Assembly: GCA_026874595.1 (NCBI GenBank)
Contig: CM049306.1
Coordinates: 21,871,019 to 21,935,018 of the forward strand
Source of the DNA: Sipunculus nudus
Lineage: Eukaryota; Annelida; Sipuncula; Golfingiida; Sipunculidae
DNA length: 64,000 bases
Reading direction: 5' to 3'
Shown here: in pieces, positions 46,420 to 60,600 of the stretch
Position numbering within the stretch: the first letter of the stretch is position 1
How the letters are laid out: the number at the start of each line of letters is the position of its first letter
The notes under the pieces: generated by a model
The model's database searches: none
Seen by the model: only the letters and a program-made list of their open reading frames with translations
What the model was told of the DNA's origin: nothing
Translations under genes and position numbers: made by a program

Positions 46420-47780
46420 TAACATTTTACAAATCGTAACCGCTGGACCTAGAAACCTCTTACTGAATACCCATATAGGTAAAAGATCATCTTGAAACCT
46501 GAAATTAAGTGACAGCGGCCTATATTATCCGAGCTATTGTGCTCGAATTGACCCCCAGAATGATTAAACTTTGATATAAAAGCTCAAGTTTCTGAATAAC
46601 TAATACATTGAAACATATGCATGTATATTGATAATGGAGTGTTTCATCAGTTCCCGCAACCGGTGATGCCACCTGTATTTTTATTTTTTTTTTTTTTTTA
46701 TTTTTACAATATTTGAACTTGGTCTGTTAACAGAGCACAAATCATAACCGTTGGACTTGGAATCATTTAACTTGACATCAAGGGAGGTCCATAAGAAATT
46801 TCATTGAAGAGCTGAAATGAGGTCTCCGTTACCCGTACCCTTCGAGTTATGGGGCCCGAAAATACCTCACAGATTAATTAAATTTAATACAAAAGCTCTA
46901 GTATTTGTATAACTAATGCATTGTTCGTCATGATTCTTTGCATGCATATTAATCATGGAGTGTTTCATCAGTTCCAGCAGACTGGTGGCGCGATCTGGAT
47001 TTTTTCGAATGTTTACATATGTTTTCTCTATTTTGGAGAACTACCGTTTCTTTGCAAAACCGCTTCCCAAGCCGGTATTATAGTTTCTCGGAGGTACAAT
47101 TCGAATAGGTTGGAATATTATGATGAGCCGTCACAAAATTAGCGGGGGAATTATTTGGTGACCAACTGGTGGGAAGAATAAACAGCCGAGGACGATAAAT
47201 AATAATAAAATTGAGTTAATTCCAGGACTTACAGTAAGTTTTTGACCACTCTTTGGCTGCTCCATAGCAGTCAATTAGGCCTAGACCTATCGTATTCATT
47301 TCAGGTTCGGCAAAACGTTTAACGCTCGTCAAAATCGCTTTTCAGTCCACAGCCTCGCTTCCGCATCAACGTCGTGCTGACGTTTTCCTTTCCATGCATA
47401 TTGATCATGGAGTGTTTCATCAGGTCCTGCAGAGTGGTGGTACCACCTGTATTTTTTTCTCTTTTTTTTTGAGACCTTTAAATGAAGTGGTCTGGCTGTT
47501 AATAGGGCACAAACCTTAACCATAAGACCTAGTAATTTCTAACTTTACACCCCGGAAGGTGCCAGACATATCGCCCTGGAAACCCGTAATTAGGTCATGG
47601 TGACCTATATTTTGAGTATTAGGGGAGAAAACATGACTTCTAAGCACTCAGTCAGTCCGAAGGGGCACAAATTATATCAATTTGGCATGGCATCCTCATA
47701 CATGATTTTCAGGGAGGTCCATAAATAATCTCCTTGGAAACCTGAAATGATGTTCCTGTGACATATTTTTTTTGCAAGCT
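46420..47780. repeat. Degenerate direct repeats containing TGGAGTGTTTCATCAG
   Basis: TGGAGTGTTTCATCAG occurs near 46635, 46957 and 47407. Each copy is followed by a T-rich run or 'GTGG' segment and preceded or followed by ACAAATCATAACCGTTGGAC-like sequence and an 'AGGTCCATAA' block. Three to four degenerate units with irregular spacing (322-450 bp). Confidence 0.6.
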
Positions 47781-48217
47781 GTGTGAAAGAACATGATTTT
47801 ATTACTCTGTTAGTCATGTGTGCACAAATGGCAGCAGCTCGATGTAGAATAAGATCACTGTATTCTCTATCTTAGATCTAATGGCAAATTGCATGATTTT
47901 GACCACTCTGGCAGTCATTTTCCCATTGTTCAAGGCTCATCGAATTCAGCTGAGCGTCATGGCCCATGGGATACTTGTTGAGATTTGTGCTTCCATGGCG
48001 GAGGCATATATCCATTCGAATGCGCATTCTAGTTGTTGCTTTGTTTCACAATGTCTCGGCTTATACATGCGGTGCAGGTATAAAATGTCTTTAGGCTTGG
48101 TTTCTACTACATAACAGAGAATAACACCCGAATTAATACTCTATCGGAAAATAAGACGAAAGCCTGACTAGAAAGAAGAATCAGCACATCAAGAAAGATC
48201 CTTGGAATAGCACGTTA

Positions 48218-48223
48218 TTTATT
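48218..48223 (-). promoter_or_regulatory. Poly(A) signal AATAAA for the minus-strand terminal exon
   Basis: AATAAA on the minus strand, about 130 bases downstream of the stop codon of the 48354-48606 exon. The position is typical of a short 3' UTR. No stronger alternative signal is seen nearer the stop. Confidence 0.5.
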
Positions 48224-48353
48224 CTTTGTCATTTCATAATAATACAGAGTCCATGAGTCTGTGAAGGGGAGGAGTAATGCGTTTTGTCATCCGACATAAA
48301 AAGAACATGGAGTTTAACAAACAACATCATAATTTAATAAACCTTCATCGACT

Positions 48354-48606
48354 CTAAGAGAGGAATTTCGAAAGCGAACAGGGTACATCCATCTTCTTCG
48401 TTAGAGTAAGCCCTGTCTTCATTTTTAAAGCCTTGTGTGGTCTCGGCTGTGATGGAACACGAGGGATGTTGCATTTGAAGCGCTCTAATATGTTTTGTCC
48501 GCGCCAAGGTGCGAGGTCCTTAGGCTGCTTTGGTTCAGGTGCCGTTGGTTCCTTGTAGGATAAGATTATTCGGTCAAAGGTCATGGAAGGGAAAAGATTC
48601 TGTGCT
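48354..48606 (-). CDS. 3'-terminal exon of an unrecognised gene
   Basis: On the minus strand a pyrimidine-rich acceptor (ATATTTTTTCTACCCACCAG) leads into an open frame of 83 codons ending in a stop. Parts read FDRIILSYKEPTAPEPKQPK, APWRGQNILERFKCNIPR and KALKMKTGLTLTKKMDVPC. The segment is proline- and lysine-rich with balanced codon use, unlike the neighbouring repeats. A canonical AATAAA on the same strand (plus-strand 48218-48223) lies about 130 bases after the stop, as expected of a last exon. The exon is entered with one base completing a split codon. The satellite array begins only about 45 bases upstream of the acceptor, so the previous intron would contain it. I do not recognise the family. 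No transmembrane segment or signal peptide is visible. Confidence 0.55.
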
Positions 48607-48649
48607 CTGGTGGGTAGAAAAAATATTTGCCTCGGTTCCAGTCTGCTTG

Positions 48650-51600
48650 CTTTCAAACACTTAAAAAACATGTTTTATTTATAACGAGAACTAAATTTGA
48701 ATGGTTTAACATGGAGGTATGGAGGGTTTCGTCGAAATTATTCAGGTTTGTCAAACACATTCAGGGATAAGGTAGGAGCGCGTCAGTAAAGACAGTGTCT
48801 GCTTATTCTCAAACACTTAAAAACATGTTTTATTTATAACGAGACCTAAAATTGAATGGTTTAACATGGAGGTATGGAGGGTTTCGTCGAAATTATACAT
48901 GTTAGTCAAACACATTCAGGGATAAGGTAGGAGGGCGTCAGTAAAGACAGTGTCTGCTTATTTTGAAACACTTAAAAACATGTTTTATTTACAACGAGAC
49001 CTTAAATTGAATGGTTTAACATGGAGGTATGGAGGGTTTCGTCGAAATTATACATGTTTGTTAAACACATTCAGGGAAAAGGTAGGAGCGCGTCAGTAAA
49101 GACAGTGTCTGCTTATTCACAAACACTTAAAAACATGTTTTATTTATAACGAGACCTAAAATTGAATGTTTTAACATGGAGGTATGGAGGGTTTCGTCGA
49201 AATTATACATGTTAGTCAAACACATTCAGGGATAAGGTAGGAGGGCGTCAGTAAAGACAGTGTGTGCTTATTCTGAAACACTTAAAAACATGTTAAATTT
49301 ACAACGAGACCTAAAATTGAATGATTTAACATGGAGGTATGGAGGGTTTCGTCGAAATTATACATGTTAGTCAAACACATTCAGGGATATGGTAGGAGGG
49401 CGTCAGTAAAGACAGTGTCTGCTTATTCTGAAACACTTAAAAACATGTTTTATTTACAACGAGACCTAAAATTGAATGGTTTAACATGGAGGTATGGAGG
49501 GTTTCGTCGAAATTATATATGTTTGTTAAACACATTCAGGGATAAGGTAGGAGCGCGTCAGTAAAGACAGTGTCTGCTTATTCACAAACACTTAAAACAT
49601 GTTTTATTTATAACAAGACCTAAAATTGAATGTTTTTACATGGAGGTATGGAGGGTTTCGTCGAAATTATACATGCTTGTCAAACACATTCAGGGATAAG
49701 GTAGGAGGGCGTCAGTAAAGACAGTGTCCGCTTATTCTGAAACACTTAAAAACATGTTTAATTTACAACGAGACCTAAAATTGAATGGTTTAACATTGAG
49801 GTATGGAGGGTTTCGTCGAAATTATACATGTTTGTTAAACACATTCAGGGATAAGGTAGGAGCGCGTCAGCAAAGACAGTGTCTGCTTATTCACAAACAC
49901 TTAAAAACATGTTTTATTTATAACGAGACCTAAAATTGAATGTTTTTACATGGAGGTATGGAGGGTTTCGTCGAAATTATACATGCTTGTTAAACACATT
50001 CAGGGATAAGGTAGGAGGGTGTCAGTAAAGACAGTGTCTGCTTATTCTGAAACACTAAAACACATGTTTTATTTATAACGAGACCTAAAATTGAATGGTT
50101 TAACATGGAGGTATGGAGGGTTTCGTCGAAATTATACATGTTTGTCAAACACATTAAGGGATAAGGTAGGAGCGCGTCAGTAAAGACAGTGTCTGCTTAT
50201 TCTGAAACACTTAAACACATGTTTTATTTATAACGAGACCTAAAATTGAATGGTTTAACCTGGAGCTATGGAGGGTTTCGTCGAAATTATACATGTTTGT
50301 TAAACACATTCAGGGACAAGGTAGGTGCGCGTCAGTAAAGACAGTTTCTACTTATTCTGAAACACTTAAAAAAATGTTTTATTTATAACGAGACTATAAA
50401 TTGAATGGTTTAACATGGAGGTATGGAGGGTTTCGTCGAAATTATACATGTTTGTTAAACACATTCAGGGATAAGGTAGGAGCGCGTCAGTAAAGACAGT
50501 GTCTGCTTATTCTGAAACACTTAAAACAATGTTTTATTTATAACGAGACCTAAAATTGAATGTTTTAACATGGAGGTATGGAGGGTTTCGTCGAAATTAT
50601 ACATGTTTGTTAAACACATTCAGGGATAAGGTAGGAGCGCGTCAGTAAAGACAGTGTCTGCTTATTCTCAAACACTTAAAAAAAATGTTTTATTTATTAT
50701 GAGACCTAAAATTGAATGGTTTAACATTGAGGAATGGAGGGTTTCGTCGAAATTATACATGTTTCTTAAACACATTCAGGGATAAGGTAGGAGCGCGTCA
50801 GTAAAGACAGTGTCTACTTATTCTGAAAACTTGAAAACATGTTTTATTTTTAACGAGACCTAAAATTGAATGGTTTAACATGGAGGTATGAAGGGTTTCG
50901 TCGAAATTATACATGTTTGTTAAACACATTCAGGGATAAGGTAGGAGCGCGTCAGTAAAGACAGATTCTGCTTATTCTGAAACACTTAAAAACATGTTTT
51001 ATTTATAACGAGACTATAAATTGAATGGTTTAACATGGAGGTATGGAGGGTTTCGTCGAAATTATACATGTTTGTTAAACACATTCAGGGATAAGGTAGG
51101 AGCGCGTCAGTAAAGACAGTGTCTGCTTATTCTGAAACACTTAAAAACATGTTTTATTTATAACGAGACCTAAAATTGAATGTTTTAACATGGAGGTATG
51201 GAGGGTTTCGTCGAAATTATACATGTTTCTTAAACACATTCAGGGATAAGGTAGAAGCGCGTCAGTAAAGACAGTGTCTACTTATTCTGAAACACTTAAA
51301 AACATGTTTTATTTTTAACGAGACCTAAAAATGAATGGTTTAACATGGAGGTATGAAGGGTTTCGTCGAAATTATACATGTTTGTTAAACACATTCAGGG
51401 ATAAGGTCCGAGCGCGTCAGTAAAGACAGTGTCTGCTTATTCTGAAACACTTAAAAACATGTTTTATTTATAACGAGACTTAAAATTGAATGGTTTAACA
51501 TGGAGGTATGGAGGGTTTCGTCGAAATTATACATGTTTGTCAAACACATTCAGGGATAAGGTTGGAGCGCGTCAGTAAAGAAAGTGTCTGCTTATTCTCA

Positions 51601-54600
51601 AACACTTAAAAACATGTTTTATTTATAACGAGACCTAAAATTGAATGGTTTAACATGGAGGTATGGAGGGTTTCGTCGAAATTATGCATGTTTGTCAAAC
51701 ACATTCAGGGATAAGGTAGGAGCGCGTCAGTAAAGACAGTGTCTGCTTATTCTGAAACACTTAAAAACATGTGTTATTTATAACGAGACCTCAATTGAAT
51801 GGTTTAACATGGAGATATGGAGGGTTTCGTCGAAATTATACATGTTTGTTAAACACATTCAGGGATAAGGTAGGAGCGCGTCAGTAAAGACAGTGTCTGC
51901 TTATTCACAAACACTTAAAAACATGTTTTATTTATAACGAGACTATAAATTGAATGGTTTAACATGGAGGTATGGAGGGTTTCGTCGAAATTATACATGT
52001 TTGTTAGACACATTCAGGGATAAGGTAGGAGCGCGTCAGTAAAGACAGTGTCTGCTTATTCTGAAACACTTAAATCATGTTTTATTTATAACGAGACCTA
52101 AAATTGAATGGTTTAACATGGAGGAATGGAGGGTTTCGTCGAAATTATACGTGTTTGTTAAACACATTCAGGGATAAGGTAGGAGCGCGTCAGTAAAGAC
52201 AGTGTCTGCTAATTCTCAAACACTTAAAAACATGTTTTATTTATAAGGAGACCTTAAATTGAATGTTTTAACATGGAGGTATGGAGGGTTTCGTCGAAAT
52301 TATACATGTTTCTTAAACACATTCAGGGATAAGGTAGGAGCGCGTCAGTAAAGACAGTGTCTGCTTATTCTCAAACACTTAAAAAAAATGTTTTATTTAT
52401 TATGAGACCTAAAATTGAATGGTTTAACATTGAGGAATGGAGGGTTTCGTCGAAATTATACATGTTTCATAAACACATTCAGGGATAAGGTAGGAGCGCG
52501 TCAGTAAAGACAGTGTCTACTTATTCTGAAAACTTGAAAACATGTTTTATTTTTAACGAGACCTAAAATTGAATGGTTTAACATGGAGGTATGAAGGGTT
52601 TCGTCGAAATTATACATGTTTGTTAAACACATTCAGGGATAAGGTAGGAGCGCGTCAGTAAAGACAGATTCTGCTTATTCTGAAACACTTAAAAACATGT
52701 TTTATTTATAACGAGACTATAAATTGAATGGTTTAACATGGAGGTATGGAGGGTTTCGTCGAAATTATACATGTTTGTTAAACACATTCAGGGATAAGGT
52801 AGGAGCGCGTCAGTAAAGACAGTGTCTGCTTATTCTGAAACACTTAAAAACATGTTTTATTTATAACGAGACCTAAAATTGAATGTTTTAACATGGAGGT
52901 ATGGAGGGTTTCGTCGAAATTATACATGTTTCTTAAACACATTCAGGGATAAGGTAGAAGCGCGTCAGTAAAGACAGTGTCTACTTATTCTGAAACACTT
53001 AAAAACATGTTTTATTTTTAACGAGACCTAAAAATGAATGGTTTAACATGGAGGTATGAAGGGTTTCGTCGAAATTATACATGTTTGTTAAACACATTCA
53101 GGGATAAGGTCCGAGCGCGTCAGTAAAGACAGTGTCTGCTTATTCTGAAACACTTAAAAACATGTTTTATTTATAACGAGACTTAAAATTGAATGGTTTA
53201 ACATGGAGGTATGGAGGGTTTCGTCGAAATTATACATGTTTGTCAAACACATTCAGGGATAAGGTTGGAGCGCGTCAGTAAAGAAAGTGTCTGCTTATTC
53301 TCAAACACTTAAAAACATGTTTTATTTATAACGAGACCTAAAATTGAATGGTTTAACATGGAGGTATGGAGGGTTTCGTCGAAATTATGCATGTTTGTCA
53401 AACACATTCAGGGATAAGGTAGGAGCGCGTCAGTAAAGACAGTGTCTGCTTATTCTGAAACACTTAAAAACATGTGTTATTTATAACGAGACCTCAAATT
53501 GAATGGTTTAACATGGAGATATGGAGGGTTTCGTCGAAATTATACATGTTTGTTAAACACATTCAGGGATAAGGTAGGAGCGCGTCAGTAAAGACAGTGT
53601 CTGCTTATTCACAAACACTTAAAAACATGTTTTATTTATAACGAGACTATAAATTGAATGGTTTAACATGGAGGTATGGAGGGTTTCGTCGAAATTATAC
53701 ATGTTTGTTAGACACATTCAGGGATAAGGTAGGAGCGCGTCAGTAAAGACAGTGTCTGCTTATTCTGAAACACTTAAATCATGTTTTATTTATAACGAGA
53801 CCTAAAATTGAATGGTTTAACATGGAGGAATGGAGGGTTTCGTCGAAATTATACGTGTTTGTTAAACACATTCAGGGATAAGGTAGGAGCGCGTCAGTAA
53901 AGACAGTGTCTGCTAATTCTCAAACACTTAAAAACATGTTTTATTTATAAGGAGACCTTAAATTGAATGTTTTAACATGGAGGTATGGAGGGTTTCGTCG
54001 AAATTATACATGTTTCTTAAACACATTCAGGGATAAGGTAGGAGCGCGTCAGTAAAGACGTGTCTGTTTATTCTCAAACACTTAAAAACATGTTTTATTT
54101 ATAACGAGACTTAAAACTGAATGGTTTAACATGGAGCTATGGAGGGTTTCGTCGAAATTATACATGTTTGTTAAATACATTCAGGAATAAGGTAGGAGCG
54201 CGTCAGTAAAGACAGTGTCTGCTTATTCTGAAACACTTAAACACATGTTTTATTTATAACGAGACCTAAAATTGAATGGTTTAACCTGGAGCTATGGAGG
54301 GTTTCGTCGAAATTATACATGTTTGTTAAACACATTCAGGGACAAGGTAGGTGCGCGTCAGTAAAGACAGTTTCTACTTATTCTGAAACACTTAAAAAAA
54401 TGTTTTATTTATAACGAGACTATAAATTGAATGGTTTAACATGGAGGTATGGAGGGTTTCGTCGAAATTATACATGTTTGTTAAAAACATTCAGGGATAA
54501 GGTAGGAGCGCGTCAGTAAAGACAGTGTCTGCTTATTCTGAAACACTTAAAAACATGTTTTATTTATAACGAGACCTAAAATTGAATGTTTTAACATGGA

Positions 54601-57600
54601 GGTATGGAGGGTTTCGTCGAAATTATACATGTTTGTTTAACACATTCAGGGATAAGGTAGGAGCGCGTCAGTAAAGACAGTGTCTGCTTATTCTCAAACA
54701 CTTAAAAAAAATGTTTTATTTATTATGAGACCTAAAATTGAATGGTTTAACATTGAGGAATGGAGGGTTTCGTCGAAATTATACATGTTTCTTAAACACA
54801 TTCAGGGATAAGGTAGGAGCGCGTCAGTAAAGACAGTGTCTACTTATTCTGAAAACTTGAAAACATGTTTTATTTTTAACGAGACCTAAAATTGAATGGT
54901 TTAACATGGAGGTATGAAGGGTTTCGTCGAAATTATACATGTTTGTTAAACACATTCAGGGATAAGGTAGGAGCGCGTCAGTAAAGACAGATTCTGCTTA
55001 TTCTGAAACACTTAAAAACATGTTTTATTTATAACGAGACTATAAATTGAATGGTTTAACATGGAGGTATGGAGGGTTTCGTCGAAATTATACATGTTTG
55101 TTAAACACATTCAGGGATAAGGTAGGAGCGCGTCAGTAAAGACAGTGTCTGCTTATTCTGAAACACTTAAAAACATGTTTTATTTATAACGAGACCTAAA
55201 ATTGAATGTTTTAACATGGAGGTATGGAGGGTTTCGTCGAAATTATACATGTTTCTTAAACACATTCAGGGATAAGGTAGAAGCGCGTCAGTAAAGACAG
55301 TGTCTACTTATTCTGAAACACTTAAAAAAATGTTTTATTTATAACGAGACTATAAATTGAATGGTTTAACATGGAGGTATGGAGGGTTTCGTCGAAATTA
55401 TACATGTTTGTTAAAAACATTCAGGGATAAGGTAGGAGCGCGTCAGTAAAGACAGTGTCTGCTTATTCTGAAACACTTAAAAACATGTTTTATTTATAAC
55501 GAGACCTAAAATTGAATGTTTTAACATGGAGGTATGGAGGGTTTCGTCGAAATTATACATGTTTGTTTAACACATTCAGGGATAAGGTAGGAGCGCGTCA
55601 GTAAAGACAGTGTCTGCTTATTCTCAAACACTTAAAAAAAATGTTTTATTTATTATGAGACCTAAAATTGAATGGTTTAACATTGAGGAATGGAGGGTTT
55701 CGTCGAAATTATACATGTTTCTTAAACACATTCAGGGATAAGGTAGGAGCGCGTCAGTAAAGACAGTGTCTACTTATTCTGAAACACTTAAACACATGTT
55801 TTATTTATAACGAGACCTAAAATTGAATGGTTTAACCTGGAGCTATGGAGGGTTTCGTCGAAATTATACATGTTTGTTAAACACATTCAGGGACAAGGTA
55901 GGTACGCGTCAGTAAAGACAGTTTCTGCTTATTCTGAAAGACTTAAAAACATGTTTTGTTTATAACGAGACTATAAATTGAATGGTTTAACATGGAGGTA
56001 TGGAGGGTTTCGTCGAAATTATACATGTTTGTTAAACACATTCAGGGATAAGGTCCGAGCGCGTCAGTAAAGACAGTGTCTGCTTATTCTGAAACACTTA
56101 AAAACATGTTTTATTTATAACGAGACCTAAAATTGAATGTTTTAACATGGAGGTATGGAGGGTTTCGTCGAAATTATACATGTTTCTTAAACACATTCAG
56201 GGATAAGGTAGAAGCGCGTCAGTAAAGACAGTGTCTACTTATTCTGAAACACTTAAAAACATGTTTTATTTTTAACGAGACCTAAAAATGAATGGTTTAA
56301 CATGGAGGTATGAAGGGTTTCGTCGAAATTATACATGTTTGTTAAACACATTCAGGGATAAGGTCCGAGCGCGTCAGTAAAGACAGTGTCTGCTTATTCT
56401 GAAACACTTAAAAACATGTTTTATTTATAACGAGACTTAAAATTGAATGGTTTAACATGGAGGTATGGAGGGTTTCGTCGATATTATACATGTTTGTTAA
56501 ACACATTTAGGAATAAGGTAGGAGCGCGTCAGTTAAGACAGTGTCTGCTTATTCTCAAACACTTAAAAACATGTTTTATTTATAACGAGACCTAAAATTG
56601 AATGGTTTAACATGGAGGTATGGAGGGTTTCGTCGAAATTATACATGTTTGTTACACACATTCAGGGGTAAGGTAGGATCGCGTCAGTAAAGACAGTGTC
56701 TGCTTATTCTCAAACACTTAAAAACATGTTTTATTTATAACGCGACCTAAAATTGAATGGTTTAACATGGAGGTATGGAGGGTTTCGTCGAAATTATACA
56801 TGTTTGTCAAACACATTCAGGGATAAGGTTGGAGCGCGTCAGTAAAGAAAGTGTCTGCTTTTTCTCAAACACTTAAAAACATGTTTTATTTATAACGAGA
56901 CCTAAAATTGAATGGTTTAACATGGAGGTATGGAGGGTTTCGTCGAAATTATGCATGTTTGTCAAACACATTCAGGGATAAGGTAGGAGCGCGTCAGTAA
57001 AGACAGTGTCTGCTTATTCTGAAACACTTAAAAACATGTGTTATTTATAACGAGACCTCAAATTGAATGGTTTAACATGGAGATATGGAGGGTTTCGTCG
57101 AAATTATACATGTTTGTTAAACACATTCAGGGATAAGGTAGGAGCGCGTCAGTAAAGACAGTGTCTGCTTATTCACAAACACTTAAAAACATGTTTTATT
57201 TATAACGAGACTATAAATTGAATGGTTTAACATGGAGGTATGGAGGGTTTCGTCGAAATTATACATGTTTGTTAGACACATTCAGGGATAAGGTAGGAGC
57301 GCGTCAGTAAAGACAGTGTCTGCTTATTCTGAAACACTTAAATCATGTTTTATTTATAACGAGACCTAAAATTGAATGGTTTAACATGGAGGAATGGAGG
57401 GTTTCGTCGAAATTATACGTGTTTGTTAAACACATTCAGGGATAAGGTAGGAGCGCGTCAGTAAAGACAGTGTCTGCTAATTCTCAAACACTTAAAAACA
57501 TGTTTTATTTATAAGGAGACCTTAAATTGAATGTTTTAACATGGAGGTATGGAGGGTTTCGTCGAAATGATACATGTTTCTTAAACACATTCAGGGATAA

Positions 57601-60600
57601 GGTAGGAGCGCGTCAGTAAAGACAGTGTCTGTTTATTCTCAAACACTTAAAAACATGTTTTATTTATAACGAGACTTAAAACTGAATGGTTTAACATGGA
57701 GCTATGGAGGGTTTCGTCGAAATTATGCATGTTTGTCAAACACATTCAGGGATAAGGTAGGAGCGCGTCAGTAAAGACAGTGTCTGCTTATTCTGAAACA
57801 CTTAAAAACATGTGTTATTTATAACGAGACCTCAAATTGAATGGTTTAACATGGAGATATGGAGGGTTTCGTCGAAATTATACATGTTTGTTAAACACAT
57901 TCAGGGATAAGGTAGGAGCGCGTCAGTAAAGACAGTGTCTGCTTATTCACAAACACTTAAAAACATGTTTTATTTATAACGAGACTATAAATTGAATGGT
58001 TTAACATGGAGGTATGGAGGGTTTCGTCGAAATTATACATGTTTGTTAGACACATTCAGGGATAAGGTAGGAGCGCGTCAGTAAAGACAGTGTCTGCTTA
58101 TTCTGAAACACTTAAATCATGTTTTATTTATAACGAGACCTAAAATTGAATGGTTTAACATGGAGGAATGGAGGGTTTCGTCGAAATTATACGTGTTTGT
58201 TAAACACATTCAGGGATAAGGTAGGAGCGCGTCAGTAAAGACAGTGTCTGCTAATTCTCAAACACTTAAAAACATGTTTTATTTATAAGGAGACCTTAAA
58301 TTGAATGTTTTAACATGGAGGTATGGAGGGTTTCGTCGAAATTATACATGTTTCTTAAACACATTCAGGGATAAGGTAGGAGCGCGTCAGTAAAGACAGT
58401 GTCTGTTTATTCTCAAACACTTAAAAACATGTTTTATTTATAACGAGACTTAAAATTGAATGGTTTAACATGGAGCTATGGAGGGTTTCGTCGAAATTAT
58501 ACATGTTTGTTAAATATATTCAGGAATAAGGTAGGAGCGCGTCAGTAAAGACAGTGTCTGCTTATTCTGAAACACTTAAACACATGTTTTATTTATAACG
58601 AGACCTAAAATTGAATGGTTTAACCTGGAGCTATGGAGGGTTTCGTCGAAATTATACATGTTTGTTAAACACATTTAGGGACAAGGTAGGTGCGCGTCAG
58701 TAAAGACAGTTTCTACTTATTCTGAAACACTTAAAAAAATGTTTTATTTATAACGAGACTATAAATTGAATGGTTTAACATGGAGGTATGGAGGGTTTCG
58801 TCGAAATTATACATGTTTGTTAAACACATTCAGGGATAAGGTAGGAGCGCGTCAGTAAAGACAGTGTCTGCTTATTCTGAAACACTTAAAAACATGTTTT
58901 ATTTATAACGAGACCTAAAATTGAATGTTTTAACATGGAGGTATGGAGGGTTTCGTCGAAATTATACATGTTTGTTAAACACATTCAGGGATAAGGTAGG
59001 AGCGCGTCAGTAAAGACAGTGTCTGCTTATTCTCAAACACTTAAAAAAAATGTTTTATTTATTATGAGACCTAAAATTGAATGGTTTAACATTGAGGAAT
59101 GGAGGGTTTCGTCGAAATTATACATGTTTCTTAAACACATTCAGGGATAAGGTAGGAGCGCGTCAGTAAAGACAGTGTCTACTTATTCTGAAAACTTGAA
59201 AACATGTTTTATTTTTAACGAGACCTAAAATTGAATGGTTTAACATGGAGGTATGAAGGGTTTCGTCGAAATTATACATGTTTGTTAAACACATTCAGGG
59301 ATAAGGTAGGAGCGCGTCAGTAAAGACAGATTCTGCTTATTCTGAAACACTTAAAAACATGTTTTATTTATAACGAGACTATAAATTGAATGGTTTAACA
59401 TGGAGGTATGGAGGGTTTCGTCGAAATTATACATGTTTGTTAAACACATTCAGGGATAAGGTAGGAGCGCGTCAGTAAAGACAGTGTCTGCTTATTCTGA
59501 AACACTTAAAAACATGTTTTATTTATAACGAGACCTAAAATTGAATGTTTTAACATGGAGGTATGGAGGGTTTCGTCGAAATTATACATGTTTCTTAAAC
59601 ACATTCAGCGATAAGGTAGGAGCGCGTCAGTAAAGACAGTGTCTACTTATTCTGAAACACTTAAAAACATGTTTTATTTTTAACGAGACCTAAAAATGAA
59701 TGGTTTAACATGGAGGTATGAAGGGTTTCGTCGAAATTATACATGTTTGTTAAACACATTCAGGGATAAGGTCCGAGCGCGTCAGTAAAGACAGTGTCTG
59801 CTTATTCTGAAACACTTAAAAACATGTTTTATTTATAACGAGACTTAAAATTGAATGGTTTAACATGGAGGTATGGAGAGTTTCGTCGAAATTATACATG
59901 TTTGTTAAACACATTTAGGAATAAGGTAGGAGCGCGTCAGTTAAGACAGTGTCTGCTTATTCTCAAACACTTAAAAACATGTTTTATTTATAACGAGACC
60001 TAAAATTGAATGGTTTAACATGGAGGTATGGAGGGTTTCGTTGAAATTATACATGTTTGTTACACACATTCAGGGGTAAGGTAGGATCGCGTCAGTAAAG
60101 ACAGTGTCTGCTTATTCTCAAACACTTAAAAACATGTTTTATTTATAACGCGACCTAAAATTGAATGGTTTAACATGGAGGTATGGAGGGTTTCGTCGAA
60201 ATTATACATGTTTGTCAAACACATTCAGGGATAAGGTTGGAGCGCGTCAGTAAAGAAAGTGTCTGCTTATTCTCAAACACTTAAAAACATGTTTTATTTA
60301 TAACGAGACCTAAAATTGAATGGTTTAACATGGAGGTATGGAGGGTTTCGTCGAAATTATGCATGTTTGTCAAACACATTCAGGGATAAGGTAGGAGCGC
60401 GTCAGTAAAGACAGTGTCTGCTTATTCTGAAACACTTAAAAACATATGTTATTTATAACGAGACCTCAAATTGAATGGTTTAACATGGAGATATGGAGGG
60501 TTTCGTCGAAATTATACATGTTTGTTAAACACATTCAGGGATAAGGTAGGAGCGCGTCAGTAAAGACAGTGTCTGCTTATTCACAAACACTTAAAAACAT

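Noticed and set aside
49331-49933. Open frames with repeated peptide NGLTWRYGGFRRNY in the satellite
   Set aside because: They are read through 155-bp monomers. The unit is not divisible by three, so the frame changes each copy and stops soon. No splice or start context supports a protein.
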